A stretch of 64,000 nucleotides of DNA from NCBI RefSeq assembly GCF_001411555.2, contig NC_049907.1, positions 36,415,866 through 36,479,865 on the forward strand, given 5' to 3'. The notes beneath the pieces are model-generated. The model ran no database searches and was not told the DNA's origin. It was given only the letters and a program-made list of their open reading frames with translations. The stretch comes from Juglans regia (Eukaryota > Streptophyta > Magnoliopsida > Fagales > Juglandaceae). The translations under genes were made by a program, and so were the position numbers. This document shows positions 46,433 through 58,000 of this stretch, piece by piece. Each line of letters begins with the position of its first letter. The first letter of the stretch is position 1.

Positions 46433-47079
46433 GATGCTGCAATTAATGAAAAATAGAGAGAAATATGATGGTCGAGACAAAAAAGAAAGAGTTATGATCT
46501 CACGGCCTAAATGTTGAGTAGTACCTTCAACTTTTCACTGATATGTATGATCTGTTTCATGTTTAATTAATTAGCTGATTGATCTGTAGGTAGCGCATTT
46601 AGAAATTCCTAAAGGAAGCAGACATAAACCCTTTTTCTCGACAAAACTTTATGCATGTCCTACATAGGCACTTGATCACGATCATGTGATCCAAAAAATT
46701 AATCTAGTAATAATTTCCATGAAGTCTGTCGGTCCTTGGATGATTGCCGACACTGTGAATTAGTCATATATATATTGATGAGAAAAAAATTAGATTTCTG
46801 ACTGATCTGTCCATGAGTGGTACAGACAGATTAGCATTAAAAAAAAAAGAAAAAGAAGCGTACATTTCGATATAAGAACTTTGAGAGAGAGAGAGAGAGA
46901 GAGAGAATGTCTAAATTTATTTGGGCTGGGTGAGTTTGCAATTAGCAATAAAAAAAAGATACACTTATTAATGCAGATTTTTGTTCTCCTCTAATACTGA
47001 AAAACATTGTCCCTTAAAGTTGAATCATATTGCTAACGTAGTATTTCATATATTTTTAGGTTGGATTTCAAAAACTCAG
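46082..47079. other. Intergenic spacer right of the gypsy element
   Basis: No gene supported. Contents: a poly(A) tract near 46327-46346, TA run near 46406-46431, GA microsatellite at 46883-46906. The first 250 bases are CT-rich on the minus strand, like a plant 5' leader, and would have been contiguous with 34721 and leftward before the gypsy insertion. Confidence 0.45.
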
Positions 47080-49702
47080 ATATTCGGGATGTCACTTGCA
47101 CACCTTAAGCAAACACGAAGAGTCTTCGATGCTAAAGTCAATATATCTCCTTAGTAGTTTGTACATAAGCTTAGAGAAATCAGAGAGAGTTTTTCGTACT
47201 TGGAGATCGACTTTTATACGAGGTTTCTAGTGGAGATTACTCGTCCCTGACTTTGAGGAACCTATGTTATTTCCACTGTTTATTTGTCATAACCCTTTTA
47301 ATGTAGCGTGGAGTCCGGGTAGTGGTGCCATTAAAATGCAACGTGGCTCCCTGACTCACTTTATCCTATGGACGTTCATTCCCTATTAAGCTCATCCATG
47401 CCAGCTGTCAAGAGATCAATGATTCTACATATTTCCCGCCCACCTGTCTGCGTCGGTTTAAGGGGGTAGGGTGTCCTTGGGGAGGTGTCAGGACGGCGAG
47501 TCCCATCTGACCATGCCGTCCTTTTTCCCTACGCGTGGGTTGCCTTATGGATGGGTTTTGTTAATGGGCCGGGTACTCTGAAGAAGCCCATTGACTCCTT
47601 TTAGGGTAGGGTCGTTGGCCCCGGCCTGACTCTATGACATACTTTCTAGTGGCCCCTTGTGGGCTTGTCCTGTGGGCCGATAGGAAAAAAAAGTCCCTTA
47701 CAGTTACCTCGTCATTTCTCATAGGACTAGTCCAATGAGAATTCTTTTTGGCCTCGATCTTCATTCTTCATACCTTCTCACCGTCTCCATCGTTGAGATC
47801 CTTTTCCTTAGAAGCAGGTGATTATCATTCTCCTGTCTCTTCTACTTACAAGGTTCTTACTCAAGATTATGCCCTTGTGGCTCCCTTCATTATCTTAATG
47901 AGGTCGGGCAACAGTTCTCATTCAGACTTCATTGGTCCTGTTTCATGACGGTTGGATCATGCACTTGATTACACCATTTCCTGCCCTCTTAGCATTATTT
48001 CTTGCGGGTTGAGGCTACCTGTTTCTCACTCTGTTCGTGACTTATTGGATTCCCCGCCTTGGCCCCCTCTCAACTCCACCCAAATGCTTGGAGGATATTG
48101 ATGTGATGTTGCATCCTCTGGCGGCTTTTGTCGGAGTCATACCCAGAGCATGCCAACCTTACTGGCCGCGAGTTTCTCCTTACTCACAATGTTATAAAGC
48201 ATGAGGGGAACATTTACAATTTTAGGGCGATACACGCCCTTGTTTCTTTGGAGCCTCGCTACTGTAAGGTTAAGGACTGGACTCCCAATTTTTTCTTTCT
48301 ATTCGGCCACATGTGGGAATTTCCGATCGGCCAAGTGAATGGCTACGAGCTCCTCGTATGGCCTATTTCCTTGTTCGGGCCATATAGGGGTTGTTCATGA
48401 TGACAAAATGGTGCGACCCAAAGCCTCGCTTGAAGAGCTGAGACGTATCGCTTTGGTCAGAGATTGGGTACAGAAACATCCAGTCGACGCCCTTTTGGAG
48501 GCCCTCGTCGGGGAGGAGAACAAAAAGGCCTTCCTGCCTCCCCTCGGCCTCACTGTTTTTTATGATCGTACTATTCCCAGGCCACCTTGGCTCGAAAGCG
48601 TTCGGTGAGCCCTCCCACTATCAGGAATGGAAAGAAGCTTTGCACAGAAGTTGCTAGGGCCGACAACAGCCTCATGTTGAAAGGAAGGGCCGCCACCCAG
48701 GCCAGCACGGTCGCCATCCTGGCCTCCTTCCTCCTACTCAGCCTAATGGACAGGCCATTGCAATTGGGCACGTATGACCAGATAGCCAAGATTGGGAACT
48801 CCTGGTGGACCAGCTCCCCCTCGGGATACTCCCGTCCCGAGTTCGAGACGAAGAAGAACTGCTGGGACTAGTCCTTGATGTGGGAGTGTCGCCTCTCCGG
48901 CATAGCAGTGCGCTTCTCGGAGGAACGCGCCTAAAAGTTACACAAGCTTCCATCGAGGTGCAACACCTGATATATTAACAGAAATTCCCGAGCTGTCAGG
49001 TCATGGTATTCCTCGCCCCATCAGAGTCCACTGTAGCAACGCGGCGCCATGGGACTTCCAGAACTGCCAATTTTGGGATATCGTATGTCCTCCTCAGAGC
49101 ACAGAGGTCATCGATGGAAACTGACAACTCCCAACTTTGCTTAGAGAAGTACAAGAAACTAGAATTGGAGGACCCTTTAGGAGCGATTGAGAACTATACG
49201 AAGAAGGAACAAAGTGTCAAAGTGAAGGGAAAAACTAGGAAAGCAAGCTCAAAGGAGAATGCAGGAGGAAGAAGAATGGAAATGGCAAAAAGTAAGGCAA
49301 AGGGGGGGGGGGGGTTTACATAGAGGGGGACATGGCAGTTGGTCTTCTACAGGTAGTGGAGTGACCCCGAGCCAAAAATCCAAGTGACACGTTGAGCCTT
49401 GAGAAATGCACAGAGTGGCATGGTGGAGTCCAACCGTCGCAAAGTGGCATCGTGAAGTGCAAACAACGGGAGTGTGGAGAGCACGATCTAATAACCCACC
49501 CAGTGCGTGGGCGGGCTTCCCACTGCTCCAAACCAATAGATGACGAAGGGGTGGGCAGGACTCGGGGCGCCGCTAAGTCATTGATGGCACAATAAAAAAA
49601 TGTGGGGTGCCAGATGTGCATCAGAATAAACCGACCCGGGAAAAGCAAAAGGGAACATTTAGAATTCTCACCAAGCGTGTATGGTGGGAATTCACAGGGA
49701 AT
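47080..49702 (+). mobile_element. Decayed retrotransposon-derived block
   Basis: GC-richer than the surrounding DNA and directly followed by an LTR (49703-50388). Short open frames exist, for example at 48128-48400, where a segment reads KVKDWTPNFFFLFGHMWEFP. This is reminiscent of an unnamed protein found in large non-autonomous plant gypsy derivatives, but I cannot assign it firmly. No RT or integrase motif was found, and no 5' LTR or primer-binding site. Best read as the degraded interior of a non-autonomous LTR element. Whether it all belongs to one element is uncertain. Confidence 0.45.
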
Positions 49703-50388
49703 TGTGAAAGGAGTTGTTCCTAGTGATGGCCGACTGAACGAGTCCAGCCTATACGGTATGGGTGGGCCTAAGGACAACCTAGTAAGAGAATAGGATGGCC
49801 TAGGCTAGGTCATGAAGAGCAAGGTTAGCCCACGAAACCCATAAGGAAGTTGCAAGGCGGCATGCGCGGGGCATGGAGACTTAGCCATGAGGCCTGACAC
49901 GTCTACTGGCCGACAAGTCGAACGCACAAGGTCAGGGGTTAGGGACAACCCAGGTCCCTGAGTGCTGACGATTGGACAAGACCCGGAAGGTGGGAGCGTC
50001 TGACCGAGGCCACGCCGCATTTAGTGAAGGACGGGGGCAGGCATGCCACGACAAGGACGCAAGGTTGTCAATGGTCGCTATGATCGGGCATGGATGGCCT
50101 ATCGCATGGCAGGGAGTTAGCAGAAGACGCAACTTGAGTACAGGGGGACACCACCACGATCTGCCTGACAAGGGATCGCCCCTAACATTTATAAATATCT
50201 CCCCTTTGGGGGCAAAAGCACATATATATACATGGATTGAAAGCTCACACTGATCACAAGTTCGAAACCTAAACTAATTTAACCATCAGAGGTATCCCCA
50301 CCACCCTGAGCATTCATTTTCTCTGTGTGTAGGAACGGACCAACCCTGAATGACAGAATTGCTTATGTTGTGAAATACGACATCAACA
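49703..50388 (+). repeat. LTR, 686 bp, same family as the solo LTR at 8071-8767
   Basis: Begins TGTGAAAGGAGTTGTTCCTA and ends ACGACATCAACA. It aligns with the reverse complement of the solo LTR throughout. The block upstream lacks a matching 5' LTR, so this is either the 3' LTR of a broken element or a solo LTR. Open frames on either strand inside it are not genes. Confidence 0.75.
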
Positions 50389-51180
50389 AGTAAGTCCCAA
50401 GTCACAACTCGAGATAGTGGCCGGGAAGTAACAAGCTTATATATAGTATTTAACCTGCATATATATATATATATATATACATATAGTTTCTACAGGAAAT
50501 CGGAAATAATTAATTATAAGTTGATCCACGAAATGTTTTCAAGCTTCTATATACGTATCCTCTAGCCTCTAGCGCCTACGCCTCGGATATAATATAATGT
50601 ATAGTTATTAAAAAAATAAAATAAAATAGTTACGCAATGAAGACCAGGAATCCTGCTATCCAACAGACTTATAATGTTGGGCATGTATCGAGTACAAGGC
50701 TCAAAAAAAGAATATGTAACGTAAATAATTAAGTAGCCTCTATAATGTGCTCTGTACCCTAGCAAATAGGAGTTTCTATAATGGGCTTTAATTTTATTGG
50801 AGTTTCTTAATAATTTACCCGTCAAGGCAGATGTTTTCTAAACAGAGAAAATCCTGATTTCTTTCTTTCAATCTTAAGACGACATTACATTGGATGATCC
50901 AACTGATCAGGATATCTCATCTAAATTTCATTTGAATGAATGTACGTCAGCATCACTTGGGTCTTGAACCAACTGCCTTTACTCTTTAGTAATACGTAAC
51001 TATATAATAAAGTTATATGTATGTATTTACATTTGAAATGTAACTCTGGATTCTGCAAAAATCGCAGTGATGGGCTTGGGTTGGATCTTGTTGGAACTGG
51101 ACCCCGACCCAAGGCTAATATCGTCATGAGGCACAAGAGTAAAGCCGCGTTTGGTTAAAACATAAACGATATCAGTGATC
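50389..51180. other. Region upstream of the Snf2 gene
   Basis: No other gene seen. It holds a TA run (about 50460-50480) and AT-rich DNA, and must include the promoter of the Snf2 gene. The transcribed leader probably begins near 51170-51200, where the sequence becomes CT-rich (TCTCTCCCTCTATTGTTCTC). A definite TATA box was not identified. Confidence 0.4.
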
Positions 51181-51340
51181 TCTCCCTCTATTGTTCTCTA
51201 ATTTGAGCGAGCGCCGAAGAGACGGAGGTTATTCTTTTTCTGTTTTTTTTTTTTTATTCGCAGGGGACACACAGAGATTAAAATTTTTCAAATATCCGTT
51301 AGAAGAGGGACCGTTGGGGATACTCCCGCCACGGCGTGCC

Positions 51341-54300
51341 ATGGCCCAGCTGGAGAGCCAGAGCCAGAGCCAGCAGCAGCAGCACGAGATTCACAGCACC
51401 AAGTCCCTGATCTGCGCCCTCAACCTCGTGTCCCGTAACCTCCCCCTCCCTCCCGACCTCTACGACGCCGTTTCCTCCATCTGCTTCACCCCCGAAGACA
51501 CCTCTCTTAATGCCTCCCTAACGGATGCCCCCTGCGCTGGATCCGACCTCGATGCTGTTCCTCCCAAGGTTTTGGCCTGGGTTCTGTTGGATTCCTTTCC
51601 CCCTTTTTTGTTTTGTTTTTTGTTTTTTTGTAATTTGAATGGATTTTTTTTTTTTTTTGGGGGGTTAGGGTTGGTTTTTGGTCGGTGGGAAATTTAGGTT
51701 TAGGTTTGGGGTTTGTGTGTGCTGGCTTGGTTTTGTGTTGGTTTGTGATTTTTCGTCTTCTGTTGCGTGTGCATTTATGGTTAATTGTGTAATCGAATTT
51801 ATGTACTGAAGGGGATTGGTGAAATTGGGTTTCTTTAGGGTTCAAAAGTTGTTTCGTTGTTTGTCCTTGTTGTGTTTGGGCGGCTTTGAGTGTTTTTATT
51901 TCCGCCGGGGGGGCGGAGGTTCGTGGAAATATCAAATTTCGTAGTTTGATGTCATTCCTTGTTTTCTCCACTACTAAACCCTAAAATTTTTAGAGAAAGC
52001 TGTATACTTTTTTTTCTATCTTTTTTGAGATACTTTTTCATTTTCGAATAAAATATTATTTTCTTCTTATTGGGCACTCAGTATTTTTTTCACACAGAAA
52101 AAAACTTTTTTTTTTTATGAAAATAACTGTTTGATATCATTTGATATAATTATGCAGGAAGATCATGGTAGTTACAAAGGAGATCTGTTGGCTGACTTTG
52201 AGGATTCACTGTTGGAGCAACGTCCCAATTGCTTATCGGGTTTTGGATTGACAGTATCAAGGGAGGATCGTTACAAGAGTCGTATTCAGCATAGATTGAC
52301 TGAGCTTGAAGGTTAGTAAAGAACCATCACCTTGTGTATCATAGTTTTTGGGCATGTAACCCCTAACATGACTTATAGCTTTAGTCGGTCTTCTTTGTGT
52401 ACTCTAACCTCAGATAGTACTTCCTATTTTTAAAATAGTATAATTGATAGATTTATTTTTTATTACCAAATAGCATCATATACATTTGGTTGCTTTAAAA
52501 TTTTAAGGATTAACCCCTAGGAGTTGGCTCAAGTGGTAAAGGCCTTGGGTTTGGGGGTATGCTCCCCCCAGGTCCAAGGTTCAAATCCCCTTGGGTGCAA
52601 ACAATCTCTAGGGGCTATACCCCCCTTGTGAAAAGTCAGCGATTTAGCCAGTTCCATGTAAGGAAACTTCCGAGAGTACGGTGCACGGGACCAGGGTTTA
52701 CTCTGCAGGGGTGGGTCCGAAGGGCCCTACCTTGGAAGGTTTCTCGAGATAAAAAATAAAATAAAATTAAGGATTTAGTAAAGATGGTGGGGTGGTTGGT
52801 TTAAAATTTGGGTCTTGCTGCTACATCTTTTTTCACATATTTTTACCAGCTTTAATTTCCATTTTGTGATCCACCAACAGGCAATTTACTTTTTAAAAAA
52901 AAATTCCAGAAGTTTTCTCCAAGTATTGATAGATTAAACTACTTATATATATATATATATATATATTTATATAAAGCATTCATAGACTATCTGCTATGAG
53001 ATCCCCTCCCAAAAAGTTGTTCTGCTTTGTATTTTTTTAAAATACATTTTGCGGATTATAAGTTATATCTATTCAATCTTTTAGAATAGATCACTTATGT
53101 GTTAGTTTTTTGAAATCAGCATTGCCTTCAAATAGAGGTGAAGACCTGCAGACAAAGTGCTTGCTCGAGCTCTATGGTCTAAAGGTATACTAGATACACT
53201 AATCTATGACAATTGCTTAAATTATTTAGATCCCTGTAGTTGTAAAATGAAGGTAAGGCAGCATTTGGTTGTGCTTCCTTAAATGATTCTTTTTGCGCCT
53301 CTTCCAGAAATAAAGGCAGGCTTATGCACTGATTTCTGAAAGTTTTTTGATGAAATTTGTGAATGATTGCTTGTGAAGTATAACTGAATGTGGCCTTTAT
53401 AATGAGTCAATGAGTTTACATATTTAAGTTTCTATGTTGCTTGTTGGCAGTTCATAATATATGCAGGTAAAATAGTTATCCACATGATTGTAAATAGATG
53501 TGTTTTTCTGTTTTTTACTTCTGACACCAAGGGATGACGTGGGTTCCATCCTTGTTAGTGACCCTTTTTATTTTTCTTCTGAGCAGTTGGCAGAGTTGCA
53601 AAGGAAGGTTCGTTCTAATGTGACTTCAGAGTACTGGCTCCGTGTGAAATGCGCAGAACCTGACAAGCAGTTATTTGACTGGGGCATGATGCGTCTGCGT
53701 CGTCCACTTTATGGTGTGGGGGATGCTTTTGCCATGGACGCAGATGATCAGTTCAGGAAGAAACGGGATGCCGAGGTCATTATTAGTTTATACATATTTT
53801 TTTTACTTTTTACCCCTCAGAATGAAGAAATTGAGAATGTGGGGTTTCAGGCATTATATTAATCTTTAAAAAGTGTGGCTTCACATCAGGGGATGTGCTT
53901 CCACTCGCCATTTGAGGGACCCCACCTATAAGTTACCTGACTACTTTTTGAGTTTATCTGATAAATTTTCCATCTACTGTCTGAAATTAAGACAAGTAGC
54001 AGAAAAGTATATGAATATTTTATGACAGTGATAAAAGGTTACGATTATTAGATGTGGTCAACATCTGGTTTGAGAAATTCGTAAGATTGATCTTCCCATG
54101 TTTGAATTTTTGTATCAGTTTATAGACAAAATACATAGATCAGACAATCCCAAATCTGGATCATCAAAGTGGAAAAAAAGAAATACTTGCTTCAAAATGC
54201 TCTGCTGACACAGTTGAACCTTTTGTGCAGAGATTGTCAAGGTTAGAAGAGGAGGAAAAGAATCTTATGGAAACTAGAAAAAGAAAATTTTTTGCAGAAG

Positions 54301-55046
54301 TGCTCAATGCAGTTCGTGAATTCCAATTGCAAATTCAAGCATCTATGAAACGCCGAAAACAAAGGAATGATGGCATACAGGTATGCAATCCTTTTCTTTG
54401 TCTGTCCGTTTTTACATTTCAAGCATATTTAAAATGGGAGATGGAACAGAAAACAGGGAGATGCAAGTCAGCAATGCAGCCTGAAAATTATATGGAAAAC
54501 TGTCAGGGACAGCTAACGGGATAGCTTGATTGATGAAGTAGGAATCATCTGGAAACTGTAGGGGACTTTGGCTGATATGTTTGGATGAAAATTCATGTAA
54601 CTGGTTAGATCTATTAATAGAAAATTGTGGGAAAGGTTTGGGGAAAAATGGAAAGGTTAAAAAAAAAAAAACGTGAAGAAGAAGCAGGCTTATGATGATC
54701 ATAGAAAGCATTGCTTCCCCCATATTCCCATAACTTTCAGGAACTACTCTAGTAACTTCAAACTTCATAATCGCTTTATGAGCCTAGATATCTTCCATGT
54801 AACCTTAAAATCTGTTTTGTTGCCTGGGGTTTTTTGTCCTTGATCTAGAATGGCATCACAGCAAAACATGTTTGCAGATACCTCAGGGAGAAATATATTC
54901 AAACAATTGTTCTATGTGGTAATTTATTATACTTAAAGAAAAGGTTATGAACACAAACTAAGTTATCTAGACCAATCATGGGACTTATATCATGCAAGAG
55001 TTTCACAGAATTTACAGGAAAATTTATATATCAAGCTAATGAGGGG

Positions 55047-55080
<34 letters not shown>

Positions 55081-58000
55081 AGGTTCTTTACCTTCTTTGG
55101 AAATGTCTTTGTATATATAATTCTACATCAAACTCCTAATCGGTTTCCTTTACATCTTCCCCATATGAGGATTGTTTGGAAGAAACAGGTTACTGTAATC
55201 ATCTGAGATTCTCTTTAGAAGACAGTAATTGTCATGCTTGGAGAGAGAGAGAGAGAGGAAATTTATTGTTAGTTGAGCAATCAATTATACTAGAAGACAA
55301 GGTTATAAGGAAAATTAAAGTGCATAATGTAGCTACTTATCAAAAAGTGTAGAACATGACTATTATAGCTTCTGGTAGAAGGACCACTGATAAGCATTTT
55401 AACAGTCATGGCATGGAAGGCAAAGGCAACGTGCTACACGGTTAGAGAAGTTGAGGTTCCAAGCTTTAAAGGCTGATGATCAAGAAGCATACATGAGAAT
55501 GGTAAAAGAGAGCAAGAATGAACGATTGACAATGCTTCTGGAAGAAACAAATAAACTACTTGCAAATTTGGGAGCTGCTGTTCAACGTCAGAAAGACGCT
55601 AAAGATTCAGATGGGATTGACGACTTGAAAGACTCGGAAGTTGATTCACCTGAGTTGGATGCTGCAAAGAATGGAACTCCTCAGGAACCTGAGGAAGAGA
55701 TCGACATCATTGATTCCAATCTGAATGTTGAAACTAATGATTTACTTGAAGGTCAGCGTCAGTATAACTCAGCCATCCATTCAATTCAGGAAAAGGTAAG
55801 GATAAAACCTTATAATCTGCATCTTATTACTCAGTGCTAGCTGTTTTTTTCCCAATAATGTTTGATCCCATCCCCCCTTCTTTCTCTTTGTGATCTGTAT
55901 TCCACTTTAATCATTGGACTAGTGCATAAAATATTCAGACTGGAGGACATTTGTGGGGAATGAGATTTGAAAGTAATTAGTGGTTGCCCTGTGAATGTTG
56001 CCTTGATGTAATTTATAAGAAGAGCACGGTATAGTAGTTCTAGTGCAACTTTTGAGGTTTATCTTGGTCTTTTCTGGTAGCTACTGGAAGCCTACCAGGC
56101 ATGTGTACTGGCACATCTATTGTCAATCCTTACATCTGATGTTAGCAAACTAGTACGGTCAATTTATACGTTTAGAAGATTTATTATGTTCTCGAATCTC
56201 TGTAGATTTGATTGGTGGGCATAATTTATTAATAGATTCCAGCATAGATGGCCAACCAATCTCTTCTTGGAGCTGTTGAAAGGGCAGACCACATGACATA
56301 TATGGCCCGAATCTCTTTTTCTTGCCCTTTACCCATTTTTTGTGTTTGTGTTTGTAGGGCAAGCATCCAACTGTCTTAAGATTGCTACATCAACTGATTT
56401 GAGAATGCTTTATGTTGCAGAGATCATGACTTCAAATTCCATTATATATAATGGGATTCGAGAATCTAAGAGCTAGTTTGGGAACATTGTCAGCTAGATA
56501 TTCTTAGATATTTCCTTCCCAAAAACCACTCAAACGCAAAACACTTTTCAATTTCAAATCTTAACTTTTTCATCTAATCATTTCAACTTTCCCAAACTCC
56601 CAAACAAAACACAAAAACAATACAACTTTTCAAATTTCAAAACAAAAAATAATATTAAAAAATAATATTCAAGCAATTTTTTAACTTTATAATATTTTTA
56701 TTAAACTTTTTTGCTCTCTTTTCCCAAAACCCAATAAAACATCTTAATCCAAACCATTTCACTACTACTCACAAACCATTTAACTATTATTCACAGATAT
56801 TTTGAGATATTCTAAGTGTCTAAATGAGCCCTAATTGAATTTAGTTCTACAGGTAACTGAGCAGCCATCCATGCTTCAAGGCGGAGAATTAAGACCATAC
56901 CAGTTGGAGGGGCTTCAGTGGATGCTCTCCTTGTTTAATAACAACTTAAATGGAATTTTAGCAGATGAGATGGGTTTGGGGAAGACAATACAAACCATTT
57001 CGTTGATAGCATATCTCATGGAGTACAAGGGTGTGACTGGGCCTCACTTGATAGTGGCTCCAAAGGCTGTATTACCAAATTGGATCTATGAATTCTCAAT
57101 GTGGGCACCTGGGTATGCAAGAAGCATTATTTGAAACCAACATATGTATATGTGTTCCTTGTGTAAGATTTACAGTGAAATCATGCTTAGATCTTCTTTG
57201 TGATACAGTATTGCAGCTTTCCTTTATGATGGACGTCTAGATGAGAGAAAAGCAATGAGGGAAGAGTTGTCAGGGGAGGGGAAATTTAATGTGCTGATCA
57301 CACACTACGATCTTATCATGAGAGATAAGGCCTTTTTGAAGAAAATGCACTGGTACTACATGATTGTTGATGAAGGGCATCGGTTAAAGAATCATGAGAG
57401 TGTTCTTGCACGTACTCTTGTCTCAGGGTATGATTGACCTTGCTTCTTACGAAGTTTAATTTGTTTAGTTTATGTGAATTCTATTTTAGTTTCCCTTGCA
57501 CAGGAAAAAGTATTTTACTTTCCCTTATAGGTAAATATAATTGATGCATTCGTTTTGGGTTGAATTAGTGACCTCAGCCTCCACCCATTGCTTTTGGGGA
57601 GAGGAGATGTCATTTTGCCAAAGACCGGCGATGGAAATCCTATGTTAATTCTATTACATTTCACTGATTTCTAAGTTAAATTATGCCATGCCCTGTGGTA
57701 TATCTGTATACTCCCTTAACTTCCTTCTTTATTATCTGCTTTGAGGTAGAGGTACTAGAGGCAGTCCTGTCAATGCTTCCTGAGTTTAAGGCTGAAAAGT
57801 AGCATTTAGACTATGACTTCTACATATGAAGAAACCTAAAGAAAGAGATAGGCTCTTTACTCATAGACCGCATAAAATATATGATTTTGGTCTAGAATTT
57901 TGAGCACACATCAGCCATATTTGTGTGGTTAGTTGGAGAATGAATTTTGTGTGCATAATTATGAATTACAGTTTTGTATTTATAAGCTTTAAAATAAAAT

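Noticed and set aside
49249..50253. Overlapping open frames on both strands around the orphan LTR
   Set aside because: The higher GC content makes chance frames longer here; no domain was seen and the frames overlap each other.
51191..51340. Longer N-terminus for the Snf2 protein, in frame from 51191
   Set aside because: The upstream frame has no ATG (it would start at TTG). The sequence there looks like a 5' leader, and the ATG at 51341 is the first in-frame one.
52512..52590. A tRNA gene in intron 2
   Set aside because: The A and B boxes are present, but the sequence does not close into a tRNA cloverleaf. It continues into a 255-bp element with an A-rich tail and a target duplication, so it is a SINE.
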